The notes: a model not told the origin generated them from the letters alone. 64,000 bases of DNA from Chloranthus sessilifolius (GCA_021018995.1 CM037596.1:14149501-14213500), one strand, 5' to 3'; counted from the first letter of the stretch, positions 44,507-56,267 are shown. Numbers and translations are program-made.

Positions 44507-46123
44507 AGATTAAGAGTTTGAGAGGTTGATTAAGCTTGTAGCCCAATGGAAGGCTGACAATTTGCAACATCTAGGTCGCAGATTCAATCCAAACTTACTT
44601 ATAAAAAAAAAAAACGAAGGAGGAAAACGAGAGAAAAGATAGAAAGAAGGAAAGCTCAGTTAGACATTGTGTTTCAATAGCTTTAATGTTAACTAAGGAA
44701 TACAACACAAATATATCCACAAGTACACTCTATGCACCAACATGGCACAAAACCAACACATAAATCAGACACACCAATACTCTCCCTCAAGCTAGAGGAT
44801 CATATCATGTATGCCAGCTTTACAAAAATTTCTAGAAGAAGAGCACAGGCCCTATTGCCTAGTGAAAATATTTGAAAGCTGTTCAGAGGAGGATATATCA
44901 ATTAGCTCCAATGTACAATTCTAAACCTTTTTCTAACAAAGTGAAAGAAGTACTTGATATGTTTTGTACGCTCGTGTAACATTGAATCAAATTCAACCTT
45001 TACTGCTGCTTTGTTATCATAATGTATGGTCATGAGAATACTAATCAAGAAACCAAGCTTAGAAGTAAGAGATCGAAGCTAAAATAGCTCACACGAATAA
45101 CCTTGAGAATCTCCAATCATATGGCCAGTAGCCTGAAAGTCAATCACCTAGTGTTTAGGAGAAGATAAGTGGCCATAAAAACTGAAGTTATAAGTTGTGA
45201 CATGAGATGAGATAAATCTGAAGTGAGAGGCATCGCAGTTAGCTCCGACTAGCAACCAAGGAATAAAATCAATACCAGGCAAAATAATCTTCAAGATATC
45301 ATGAGGTAGCAAAACAACCAGTACCTCATAATTCTCATACCAAACACCTGCTGTTAGGTCCAACTGCAGCCATAGCAGTGACAACCTTAGACAACAAATT
45401 GTCCACAAAATGTTATCCAGAAGAATCACAATAAAAAAGTGACCTCCCTTTTTTTTTATCCAGATCTGACGGTTGAATGAAGAGAAAAGCCCATAAAATT
45501 GTGATTATGGGATTCGCGACGTAGATTGATAAATCACTATAAGAGGCCTCAATTCTTCAAAATAATCGCGGGGAAAATATGTAAAAAACTCTGAAGATGA
45601 TTTATGAACAGATCTGATAGGTATTATAGAGTATGAGAGCCCAAAAACAAACTTATGATCCTGGGAGTAATGATATGCCTAAACCACGAAATCAAAGAAT
45701 TCATAAATACTGCTCAAAAGTTGAAGCTGGTGAAGGGAAAAAGAATCTGCATGAAAAAATGATCACAGTGATGTATGATTTGATATCATTTGAGGTCATG
45801 GTTTGTTCCTACTTCCTACTGATATCAGCATGACATCGTGTTGACATCAGCAGTGATGACGTGACATGAAGGGTTCTGCTGGCATTCCCTCTCTGATACC
45901 AGTAAGTGATTAAGAGTTTGAGAGATGATGGTAGATGGTTTTGGGCTTAGATTAGTGGTTTAGAGAAAGTAGGAAGGAGGAAAAGAGAGAAGAGACAGAA
46001 AGGAGGAAAGCTTAGTTAGACATTGTGCCTCACTAGCTTTAATATTAACTAAGGAATGCGACACAGAGGCCCACAAATACACTCCCACAAATACACTCCA
46101 CACAACATGGTACAAAACCAACA
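44507..46123 (-). mobile_element. Copia LTR retrotransposon fossil, internally deleted
   Basis: Minus-strand element. The 5' LTR is 45907-46123; the primer-binding site for initiator tRNA-Met is at 45891-45901 (TGGTATCAGAG on the minus strand). A remnant of the Copia pol C-terminal region lies at about 44770-45160, just before the 3' LTR, and the 3' LTR is about 44507-44758. The interior is only about 1.1 kb, so most of gag-pol is gone. The 3' LTR contains a short SINE that the 5' LTR lacks, and it lies in the second unit of the 824-bp duplication; another copy of this LTR is in unit 1 (about 43680-43905). The element is clearly broken. The LTRs differ at many sites, which points to an old insertion. 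Confidence 0.75.
44538..44614 (+). mobile_element. short SINE (family 2), copy in duplication unit 2
   Basis: Same sequence as the copy at 43712 (tgtagcccaatggaaggctg, B-box region cgcagattcaatcc, A-rich tail). It sits inside the 3' LTR of the Copia fossil. Confidence 0.65.
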
Positions 46124-46169
46124 CACACATCGCACACACCAAAAGAAGTCACACCCTTCAAAGTTTAAT

Positions 46170-46560
46170 TTAACCAATTCCACTTGGAGACCTTATACAC
46201 GAACATCCTCTTACCAATCTTTGGTGGCTACTAAGAATGTATTTTCATTCCGCTTATCTTTGAATGTCCACTTTTTGACCAGCGCAAAGGACCACAAGGT
46301 TCTTGATTTGCGTGATTAAGAGAGCTATTAATTTGGCTTTCAGCTTTTTCGCTCCTTCCATACGGTCCACAAAAATGTGTTAGGTAGTAAACACCAAAGA
46401 ATTTGCACTGTACTCCCAAAAGGTCCATGACCCAACTTACCACCAAATCTAGTACCAGAGCTCTGCACCATCCAATCCACCCCGTAAGACAGAAACAAAC
46501 CCACAAGACCCTAGCAACTGGACAATGAATAAAGAGATGATTCTTCAACTCTTCTGTCTA
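46170..46560 (-). pseudogene. L1 LINE C-terminal fragment
   Basis: Minus-strand frame KNHLFIHCPVARVLW is the zinc-binding C-terminal (zf-RVT) signature of plant L1 ORF2. It is followed by degenerate downstream sequence to about 46170. It is in the opposite orientation to the LINE that follows. A 5'-truncated or broken copy. Confidence 0.7.
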
Positions 46561-46879
46561 TAACCCATAATGCATGAGGTTATCAATTGTGAGAATTCTG
46601 TTAGCCATGACAAGACAAGCCATTTATTTGTTAGTTATATAAGGCTAGAGTGTGGGAATAGTGATGCCCATATAGTCAATTTAAATGATTTTTCTTTGTA
46701 TGTATCTGATCACTTGGTTGTTGTTGGGGAACAAAATTATATATCTCTATTTGTAATCAAATATATTTTAGAGTTCTTGGGGTCTGTTGAGCTGATTTGG
46801 AATAGGAAACAAACACGATGGCTGTGATACATAAAACCTGAATATACAACTTTTTCAAGGTTATCTTTCTCAGTGTTAG

Positions 46880-49800
46880 TTTTGCTGAAAAATTGATTAG
46901 ATGGCATGGTTTGGGCTTTTACTGGGGGGTTTATGGACCCAATGAAGACTCTCGTAAAGAAGATTTTTGGTTTGAGTTAGCTAGTATGGCAGTTCGGTGG
47001 GAAGATTTTTGGTTTGCGTTAGCTAGTATGGCAGTTCGGTGGGAAGTCCCTTGGTGTGTGGGAGGTGATTTTAATGTTGTCAGATTTGCTTCAAAAAGGA
47101 TTGGTGAAAGACTAGACAAGTATGGAATGAGACAATTTCTTAGTTTTGTTAACACATTTGGGTTACTTGAGTTTGATATGAATGGGGGTTTATATACTTG
47201 GTAGAATCTACAAGATATTCCCAAATTAAGCAGATTGGATCGGTTTCTTTGTACTAATGAGTGGATAGAAGTTAATCCTAATGCGATTTTCGAAGGGCTC
47301 CCTAGACCCACTTCTAATCACATCCCCATTTTGCTCAGTTGCTTGATTAGAGATGGTGGTTCGGGTTCTTTCAAATTTGAGAATGCATGGTTGAGGGATG
47401 AGAAGCTCAAGGAATTGGTTATAAAATGGTGGAATGATTACCAGATACAAGGATGTGCGGCATTCAAACTGGCAATGAAGTTAAAAAAAAATCAAGGCTG
47501 AGATTAAGATTTGGAATGCTAATTTGTTTGGAAAGGTGGAGCCTCTTAATGGGGAGGAGTCTGATCTCCGTACAGCCTTTAAGATGCATTATAATGAAAA
47601 ATGTGTGGAAGAAGAGATCATTTGGAAGCAAAGTCGAAGGTGCACTGGTTACAAGAAGGTGATAATAACACTAAGTTCTTTCACACACTGGCCAATGCTA
47701 GGAGTAAGAGAAACTATATTAGCAGTTTAAATATGGATGGTAGAAGGGTGGTTGAGAAAGAAGAAATATGTGTTGAAATTGTTAAGTTTTATGAGAAGTT
47801 GTACATAGAAGAAATCAGAGTGAAACCTGTGTTGGATGCTTTAAATTTTCGACGTCTGTCCGAAAATCAAAAGCTAGGGTTGGAAAGCTCTTTTACTGAG
47901 GAGGAGGAGGTTAGAAAGGCTATTATGAGTTGTGGGAAAAACAAACCCCCGGGTCCTGATGGATTTACTATGGAATTTTTCAAATTCATGTGGGAAACCA
48001 TTAAAGGTGACATTATGGATTTGTTTAATGAATTTTACGAGAAGGGCAAAGTGGATAGTAGGAATTCTACCTTTATTACTCTTATCCCTAAAATGGAGAG
48101 GGATGAAGAAATAAAAGACTTTAGACCCATTAGTCTTCTTGGCATCCTTTCAAAAGTTTTGGCTAATAGATTGCGAAGTGTAATGTGCATTATATCGGTG
48201 AACTAGGGTACTTTTATCGAAGGTCGTCAATTGTTAGATATGATTGTTGTAGCACATGAATCAATTGATTCGGTAAATAGAGGTGGTGGGGAAGGCATTA
48301 TCTGGAAAATCTATATGGAAAAGGCATATGATAGAGTCAATTGAGACTTTTTATTGTATGTGATGGGTAGGATGGGCTTTGGAGAGAGATGGAGGAAATG
48401 GATGCATGGTTGTTTTTCATCATCTTGGTTTTCTATTTTGGTAAATGGGTCACCAAGAGGGTATTTTCAGAGTACTAGGGGGTTACGGCAGGGTGATCCC
48501 TTGTCACCAATGTTGTTCAATATAGTGGCCGAAGCTTTAAATGGTTTGCTTGTTAAGGCAGCTAAATTAGAGCAATTTGAAGGATTTATGACTTCCAGTA
48601 GGGGCCCTATGATTACCCATCTTTAATATGCAGATGATACAATTTTGTTTTGTGGAGCGTTTGGATAAAGTTCGTGCAATAAAATATGTGTTCAATATTT
48701 ACGAAGTGGTTTCATACCAAAAAGTTAATCTTCATAAATCAAAGCTTTCTAGACTCCGGATGGAGCCGCAGCTGTTGATTTCCTTAGCCGAAAGTGTTGG
48801 GTGCATGGCAGTGGCGTAGTCAGGATTTTTTATTGGCGGGGGCTACAAATGATAAATATAATATTAGTAATTATTTTACCATCGATTTGGAAGCTTCTAC
48901 ATCATAGATTTGGAGGATTATATACAAACAAAGGATGTATAAGAGCTATACTCCATAGAAACTCTAGAGTTAAATGGGGGCTTGAGCCCCCACACCCTTC
49001 TATGTGGCTACACCACTGGTGCATGGTTGAAAGTCTCCCTATTATTTACTTAGGTTTACCGCTGGGAATAGGAAAACCACGTGTGAAGTTATGGGATCCA
49101 GTTATCACCAGGTTTGAGAAGAGATTAGCTATGTGGAAGAGCAAAATGCTTAGTAACGGGGGTCGTTTAACGCTTATCAAGGATACTTTATCGTCTCTTC
49201 CTGTCTTTTACATGTATATGTTTAGAGCTCCTGAAACGGTGGTGAAACGAATGGAAAAGATAACAAGGAATTTTCTTTGGGAAGGGGGTAGAGATATAAA
49301 GAAATTTCATCTTTTAAAATGGGAGACTTGTTGATTATTTAAGAAAGATGGAGGCTTAGGTATTCTCCATTTAAGCATCACAAATAAAGCCTTGTTGGGC
49401 AAGTGAATTTGGAGAATGGGAGATGTAAAGGAACAAAATCATTTGTGGTGGAAGGTGATCTCTAGGAAATATGGGGATCTTAGTAATTTTTCCAATTTAA
49501 GAAGCTCTGCCAATAAAGGTTTTGGATGGTGGAAGAGTGTTTGCTCAGTTGCGGATGAGTTTTGGAAGGGAGTCAGTTCCAGCTGGGGGATTGGTGATCA
49601 AATTCGTTTCTGGGATGATATTTAAGTTATTGATATGCCCTTGAAAGATAAATTTTCAGGTTTATATCAAATTTCGCTGAATAGAGAAGGTTATGTTAGA
49701 GATATGATTGTTATGGTGAATGAGAATGTGGTTTGGAATTTTCAGGTGCGGAGAAATTTGCAGGAGGAGATGATTTCTATGCTAGATTTATTGCAGAAAT

Positions 49801-50630
49801 TAAATTCATGTACAAGAAATCAAGCCAATAGGGATCTTCATTTTTGGCAGTATCATTCGAAGGGAGGATTTTCGGTGAAATCATTTTATTCCTCTCTTTA
49901 TCAAAGTCTTGATAGTCGTCACAATCAGGTCAAGATTTGGAATCTTAGGATTCCGTCGAAAATTAATTTTTTCCGATGGAGTGTGGGTTGGGGAAGAATT
50001 CTCACATTTGATCAGCTGAATAGACGAGGGATGGGACTAAGAAATAGATGCGTGATGTGTTTTCAAGAGGAGGAATCTATTAATCATTTAGTGCTTCATT
50101 GCTGGGTAGTTAGGCAACTTTGGAGTATGGTTCTACAAACTTTTGGAGCTTCTTGGGTGTTTCCTGAGCATTGTGCTGACCTGTTAGCAGCATGGGATGG
50201 TTTTGAGTTGAAGGATCTAAAGGGTGAATATTGAAAATATATGGACTTGGCAATGATGTGGTTTCTATGGTCATAAAGGAACAATAGGGTATTTAACAAA
50301 AAAAGAAAATCAGTCTCTATGATTATGAAGTCTGTCAGGGACTTGGCTATTGATTGGATAAAGATTGGTGCTAAAGTTGGGTTTAGTGTGGATTGGGACA
50401 ACTTGCTCGATTAGTCTTTTATTGCCTCTCGCATTAGGGAGGGAGTTTCATGGTCTTCGGCACTTGATGACCCGGGGGTGAGGTTCTTTATGTTTAGAGT
50501 GGGGTAGTAATTTTTTAGGTTCTGGTACAACTTCTTGTTGTCTTTGTGTTCACAGGTTTGTATATTTTACTTCTTTTTCAATAAAATCTTCTTTTATCGA
50601 TCAAATAAATAAATAAATAAATCTTTCTCT
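46880..50630 (+). pseudogene. L1-type LINE ORF2 (endonuclease, reverse transcriptase, zinc knuckle), inactivated
   Basis: Non-LTR retrotransposon, plus strand. Apurinic-type endonuclease: VPWCVGGDFNVVR (about 47045-47083), DRFLCTNEW, SNHIPILLS (47317-47343). Reverse transcriptase: NKPPGPDGFTMEFFK (47941-47985), FRPISLLGILSKVLANRL (48121-48174), LRQGDPLSPMLFNIVAEALN (48483-48542), YADDTILFC (48627-48653). A downstream conserved block reads YLGLPLGIGKPRVKLWDPVI (49050). C-terminal zinc region NRCVMCFQEEESINHLVLHC (50043-50102). The 3' end has AATAAA and a (AAAT)n-like tail at 50605-50625. Stops at about 47202, 48204, 48343, 48624, 49332, 49405 and 49622, plus frame changes, inactivate it. A 42-bp tandem duplication (46959, 47001) repeats EDFWF-LASMAVRW. 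A 210-bp MITE interrupts it at 48809-49018. The 5' region and ORF1 are not recognised. Confidence 0.9.
48801..49026. mobile_element. hAT-type MITE inside the LINE, 210 bp, 8-bp target duplication
   Basis: gtgcatgg at 48801-48808 and 49019-49026 is a perfect 8-bp target duplication. The element between (48809-49018) starts CAGTGGCGTAGTCAGGA and ends with the reverse of CAGTGGTGTAGCCACAT. These ends and the 8-bp duplication fit hAT. It interrupts the LINE between the YADD motif and the next conserved block, so it postdates the LINE. A related end (cagagacggagccaggatg) is at 60193. Confidence 0.92.
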
Positions 50631-50728
50631 CTAAACCACCCACTAATGATAATATACAAGCATGCACAAGAAATACTTACAGATAAATACACACTCAACA
50701 CACATTCCATGGATTGAATATATATATA

Positions 50729-51059
50729 GGAAAGGGTTCCGTCCTCCACGATCCTGAACTCGTAACACTATTTTGATGCCACATGGAGCACAGGCGCATT
50801 ACTTGGATCATCTTCAAAAAAAAAAAAATTGAAAACTCATCTTTACCGTGTATTTCTTTAGCAATAAAATTTGGACCGTTGAAACTAGTCCAAAATTGAC
50901 TTGTGCTTTAAAAATATATTTTTTTGAAATTATTTTATAAAAAATTGATCTAAATAACACACCCATACTCCACGCAAAATGTGTTTTATATTCCGCTTGG
51001 AGCTCCACATGTATCTTGGAGGACGGTCACCTTTCTCCATCGGAGGACCTAACCGGCTC

Positions 51060-51061
<2 letters not shown>
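50729..51061. mobile_element. TA-tract MITE copy D
   Basis: Opposite orientation to copies A-C: it starts GGAAAGGGTTCCGTCCTCC after tatatata and ends ggaggacctaaccggctccc before a (TA)n tract (51062-51098). It shares the gatcatctt, accgttgaaa and ggagctccacatg blocks. Like the others it is enclosed by TA repeats. Confidence 0.8.
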
Positions 51062-51098
<37 letters not shown>

Positions 51099-51100
<2 letters not shown>

Positions 51101-51240
51101 AAAAAATTATATTAAAAGAGAAAATAAAGTACAAAAGACCTGAAACCGAAACAACACTGGAGCAGTGAGAAACTGCTACCAGACCCCAAAAGAAACCCTC
51201 CTGAAGAGACGGCCCAAAAACAAACCCAGTTTGCCTTTCA
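51099..51240 (-). mobile_element. LINE-like 3' end fragment
   Basis: The minus strand reads ...GTCTTTTGTACTTTATTTTC then TCTTTTAATATAATTTTTT, like the untranslated end of plant L1 copies. It abuts the TA tract of MITE copy D. No coding sequence. Confidence 0.4.
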
Positions 51241-51468
51241 ATGGCAGAAAGAAATTAGTTCATGCATAGATTTCATAGAAAATGATCTTTTTGAAGGATG
51301 ATAGGTAGCGTTCTCAACTCTATCCCAATCATTAAGGGTATTATGAAGAACAAAATGAGAACTTTGGGTTTTATCTTGTCAGTTGTCACAAGTCAACCTA
51401 GGTTATTGGAAAAGGAGAATGTGGTGGGCTTCATATTGGCGTTTCATGGACATGACAGTATCGAGAAG

Positions 51469-51606
51469 CATGTAGTGAAGATGTCTTTTTTTTTCGATAA
51501 CAAAAAACTCGTTAAAGAGAAAAGGAACAGATACAATGGGCAGGGCCCACAGAGGCCCTGAAACACCTAGTCCCCAGCGGAAACCTATTCATGTAGTGAA
51601 GATATC
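51469..51606 (-). mobile_element. 5'-truncated LINE/SINE tail insertion, 104 bp
   Basis: catgtagtgaagatgtc (51469-51485) and catgtagtgaagatatc (51590-51606) form a 17-bp target duplication with one mismatch. The minus-strand insert ends TTTAACGAGTTTTTTGTTATCG followed by an A tract. It holds no promoter boxes, so it is most likely a strongly 5'-truncated LINE copy. Confidence 0.85.
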
Positions 51607-52560
51607 ACTAGGAAAGAATCATTCAGGCATATTTGAGTGAATTTCGGTTCCAGGCCGATATAGGACTATGCAGGTATTCTATAGTTAGATGAATGTCCAT
51701 CCGTCGATCCAACTCATCCCTGCTTGAGCATTTTTATTTGAACACCAAGGGTCATACTAGTCTTATTTATCTGGAAGACTTGGTCATGGTGGGAAGATGG
51801 TAGGTATGAAAGAAATGCTGTATTAGAAATCAAAGGTTATGGTTAGGAACTTGCAGCAATCAACAGTATTTTTAGCAGTAGTTGAAAATTTCTTGACCAA
51901 GGAACGACAGTTGGGTAAGAAATTGAAGGTTTATATGTATGTTTCACTGCTGTATTAAACTTTTAGTTTCGGTATGGACAGAGAAAAACTATAGGTTTTT
52001 GGCTTTGTAATGGAGAACGGAAAAGGAATACATTTTTGATGACTTAAAGAAGTGTTGCTAAATTTTAGAGGGAGGAGAGATTGGACCTCAATCCAGAATT
52101 TTCAGTTAGCTAAAGTGTGGCTGTAATGCCTGAAGATACTAATTTGTATGGATATAAATAAGTATATAACCCCCCAGAAAAACTGATAATTGTCTGATAC
52201 AAACTCATATTTGGTCATGGTGCCTCATAATGGTTATAGTAATGGAGCAATAAAATTTCCATTATACATTGTCATTTAGGCCATGTAGTATGATTAAATA
52301 TTAATCACCGACCATTTCGTGATTGATGAGGGTCATTTTTTCTTGAACATTAATGGACTATTATAAACATTAATCACATGGAACACACGATGGTTTCACA
52401 TCCTCAAATCTGACCCGACTACCTAGAGCATTAGCGCTTTGGGTTAGGTACGTAATACTACTCAAAAATAAAAGGGGGACAACCGCCTTTTAACAAAGTG
52501 ACAAAGCATACCGATCATAGTTATGTAGCTTTCCAAAAATTGAGGGGGAATAAAAATATG
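51607..52560. other. no feature recognised
   Basis: Non-coding. A short frame at 51298-51561 upstream is interrupted by the insertion at 51486 and shows no known similarity. Confidence 0.5.
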
Positions 52561-52564
52561 CACA

Positions 52565-52775
52565 ACTCTCCATTCTATATGGTTCATAGATCGGATGGTT
52601 CAAATTACCTAGCAAGTGATTTTTGGGCCTACTTCACTTTAATATACAAGCAATAACTTTGATGGCTTGGATTGCACACATCTTACACCTTGAATTGTGT
52701 AAGATGAATCAAACACGAAAATGGTAGTTAAATGCTGGTTAGGAGAGTTGGTCCCCTCCACAAATCATTGCTTAT
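52565..52775. mobile_element. MITE-like fragment related to 55516-55835
   Basis: It shares tcggatggttcaaa, tttttgggcc, ataactttgatggcttgga and gttggtccc blocks with 55715-55890. Confidence 0.5.
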
Positions 52776-53970
52776 TATTTATAACCACTTTTGGTGACTC
52801 ATTTATATGCCTTTATAACAGTTTTAACAGTTGTTTTGTAACAGTTTTAACAGGCAATTGGTTGGAGCCATGATCTGAGCATTCAATTCTCGTTCATTAG
52901 GTTTTGAAATGCTTGTAATCTTCTAGGTTATCGTTGCACATTTTCAAACTAGAACCTCAAGGACATGTCACATGAGAACAGGGTTGTTGAATTCAATGTC
53001 TACCCGAATTGTTGATTCGCTCAATTTGGATTCTGGTTTGTGGTTCGTGGTTCGTGGTTCACCACTGTTGAGTGAATCCAGTTTGCTGAGGGTCAGATGA
53101 GTGTTGAGTAAAAATATTAAATTTCATATGATATCATTTTTTTAAGCAAACACCGATTCATAAGACATGTTTTGAGTGCTCATTAGCCCAAAATGTACTG
53201 CCTTCTCACATGTTATTGACCGTCGTTTGACGGTAAAATGGCTTTAACACGTTTAGACACTTTTCGTATACAAACAACGAAGAGTTGAGTATGAGGCTCT
53301 ACCCTTGTACGCCTTCGTAAACGACGCGTTTGCCAACAAATCTATTTTATTAGGCCTCAGCTTATGTATTTTCTTCACTTCTTTGCTCCCTTGCCTTCTT
53401 GTACTTTCTTCTCTTCCCTTCAAACCAAATAACCCTGAGAGAACAATCTCATGACTTCTTATAACTCGATGAGGTGAAGAAATTAGAATTTTAAATCTCT
53501 GTCACAAAATTCTCCAAATTTTTTAGTTTATTTGAAGAGGTGATTTTCTGTTTTTTCTGATGAACATTTGCTTGAGTTGCCGATTCATGACACTTTTCTT
53601 TATTTTTTGAAAATTTTGATTTTTTTTATCATTGTGATTCACGTTTTAATGTATTTTGCATTGTTATTTTATGGTAGTAAATTGTCAAAATTGGCAATGA
53701 TCAGGCCCAATTGGTTGAACCTGTTTTCGTGTTCAAGCAGATTTGCAGCCATTGGATATGAGGGAATCTTGATTACATGTTATCATATAAAATGAGAATC
53801 GTGAAAATTAATAGTCTCTATTATCCCATGGCAGTAAATCTTGTTGAACACTAAATCACGTTCTACCAGTTGGACGGCCATTGCCCTTGTCAACACATGT
53901 GGATTATGTAATACACTTATTTTATTATTTAAAAATGTGGTTTTAACTTTAAATTGGTTAATACATATTT
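52776..53970. other. no gene recognised
   Basis: Contains a short (ggttcgt)3 repeat at 53038-53060. The rest is AT-rich and featureless to my reading. Confidence 0.5.
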
Positions 53971-53973
53971 TTA

Positions 53974-54737
53974 TATATTTAAGGGTTTTTTGCAAATACC
54001 CTCCTATGTTATGCTAAAATTGCATAAAACCCCCTAAGTTATGCTTATTTACACTGCATCCCCTACTTTTATGTTTTCTTTACAAATGCCTCTGCCGTTA
54101 AATGACAGTTAATTAGGAGTCATTTCTTTAATTAAATGATGCATTTGCCCTTACTTAGTATTATATATAAAATGCCCATTGTATTTTTCTCAACTTTGAC
54201 CGCATTTTAAATGGTGGATGGTGGATAAGCATCGGATCTTGCCCAATTTTTTGGGTGAAACATGATTGATCTCCTATAAGTTGTCATGTTACCCGATTTT
54301 CAATTTGGGTGTCCATGGCACTCACTTGACTTGTGGGTAGCCCTAAAATGCTACCCTTATTGGTACCATCCCGACCCTACCATCGTTACAAATCAACGGA
54401 GCATCATGGACACCCAAATCGAAAATCGGGTAACACGGTAACATAGAGGAGATCAATCATGTTACACCCAAAAAATTTGGGCAAGATCAGATGCTTATCC
54501 ACACCGTTTAAAATATGGTCAAAGTTGGAAAAAATACAATGGCCATTTTGTATATAATATTAAGGGCAAATGCGTCATTTAATTGAAGAAATGACGCCTA
54601 GTTAATTGTCATTTAACGGTAAGGGAATTGGTAAAGGAAACATAAATACAGGGGTGCAATGTAAGTAGGCATAATTTAGCGGTTTTATGCAATTTTAGCA
54701 TAACATAAGGGGTGTTTGCAAAAATCTCTATATTTAA
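53974..54737. mobile_element. Mutator-type MITE, 746 bp, 9-bp target duplication
   Basis: TATATTTAA at 53974-53982 and 54729-54737 is a perfect 9-bp target duplication, diagnostic for Mutator-like elements. The element (53983-54728) starts GGGTTTTTTGCAAATACCC. The reverse complement of its other end starts GAGATTTTTGCAAACACCCC. The arms match over roughly 340 bp each (for example tgttatgctaaaattgcata, gacacccaaatcgaaaatcg), leaving a small unique centre near 54340. Non-coding; it would need a transposase in trans, such as that of a MULE like the one at 1-2083. Confidence 0.93.
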
Positions 54738-55215
54738 TAATTTGTTATGTTATAATCTTCCAATTTTTCTCCAAATCCTTTCCAAATTATATTAAATTGA
54801 CACCCCACCGAATGATTGCCGAATCCGAACTTGATTACAATGTTTTAGATCGCTCCTGGTCAAGCAGTTGCCATGCAAGATCCCATTCGATGACGCTGAG
54901 TAGGCATGGTTCACTGAGGAAGCCCTCCGTGTTCAGAGATTCTGGTTCAAGATTTTGAGTTTTGGTTTCCATCGGAAATCACATCTCCGTTTCTGACTTC
55001 ACAAAATCCGAAACCATAATTGAGGGATGACGCCATTTTTTCTGATATCGAGTTCTCTGTTTTACAATCTCTTTTGATTTTAAGTGATTAAAAGAAAATA
55101 ATTTATGGCAGCAACTTCTATTTTGTTATTTTGGCATAAGAAATCTGAGTCTTGAGAGGTAACCAGACAACCAAGATGAAGCAAAACTTCTCAAAATCGT
55201 TGTTCTCTGGTTTTG

Positions 55216-55835
55216 ATCTTACACCATTAAAGTGTGATTTACTATTATGCCACGTGGATGCACGTTTGACATCAATCACGCGTCTAAGTAGCAATCCATC
55301 ATTGGAACATGTCTGAGCCGAACCATGCCTTTATAGGGATATGAATCATATCGGCCATTGAAAACTGAGTGTCGATGGGATGGTTCATATCTCCCAAAAC
55401 TGATATCACTTGACTGTCTGAAACATATTAAACATTAGGGATAATGGCTCCCTGATTGGCATTTAAACTTCAAATGGTGTTTAAATGATTTTACACCATT
55501 AAAATGTCACCTTATATCTTACACCATTGAAGCGTGGTTTATCATTGTGTCATATGGCACACATCAATGATCAATCTAAATTTTCCAAGTGAGCAATCCA
55601 TCATTGGAACATGCTCAGCTAAAGGAACATGATTCTAAGTAGATGTAAACCATCCGAGCAGTGAACTTTAATATCAACCTTCAAAATTAAGAATAATCAT
55701 TGGTATTAGAATGCATAGATCGAATGGTTCGAATCTTTCAAAAAGTCTGATTTTTGGACCCATAGCCCTTCAATTAATGATGTATAACTTTGACGGCTTG
55801 GATTTTTAATCATAAGCCAATAAATGGTGTAAGAT
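55216..55835. mobile_element. MITE in tandem, 300-bp period
   Basis: ATCTTACACCATT at 55216 and 55516 begins two head-to-tail copies 300 bp apart, sharing gcaatccatcattggaacat. The second copy ends AAATGGTGTAAGAT (55822-55835), the inverted form of its start, giving a TIR element of 320 bp. The first copy lacks this end. Confidence 0.7.
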
Positions 55836-55930
55836 CGTTTAAACACCATTTGGTGGTTAAGCGAAGGCCATGAGAGTCGGTCTCTAAACATTAATAGTGT
55901 GAGATCACTTAAACACCATTTTAGAATTTA

Positions 55931-56267
55931 GGGTGTATTTGGGATTGCTCTTTGGAGGCAAAAAGAGCAGCTCTCTACTCTAGCATAGAACACTTTAGTA
56001 TGGGACTATGTTTAATTGTAAGTACTCTTAGTTCTTCCAAAGAGTGAAAGAGCTGAATTTGGATATCTTTAAAGAGCAATTTAAACCTACTCTTTTAAGT
56101 CACAAGATAGGGTCTTTAGAATGGGACTTGTTTAACTGTAAGTGCTCTTAGCTCTTAGCTCCTTTGGAGAGTGAAAGAGCTGAATTTGAATCTCTTTAAA
56201 AGAGTAATTTAAACCTACTCTTTTAAGTGGGCTGCATTGTCTCTAAAGAGCAATCCCAAATACAAAC
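55931..56267. mobile_element. Tourist/hAT-like MITE with internal tandem duplication
   Basis: The left end GGGTGTATTTGGGATTGCTC pairs with the right end GTTTGTATTTGGGATTGCTC (reversed), with flanks TTA/TAA. Inside are two copies of a 121-bp block (starting 55993 and 56114) with tgggac..tgtttaa, gagtgaaagagctgaatttg and cctactcttttaagt. Confidence 0.82.

Larger units (their letters stand above)
43086..44740. repeat. 824-bp tandem duplication spanning LTR material
   Basis: Copy 1 is 43086-43909 and copy 2 is 43910 to about 44733. Both run cacttgcaaat..tcaaaatct through ggaaaatattgtcttaaag, gggaacatcctcaaatagg, caacacaaaaggagcttcta to the SINE and an LTR end (tatccacaagtacactcta). They are collinear with scattered substitutions, so the duplication is not recent but is younger than the LTRs it contains. 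Confidence 0.9.
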
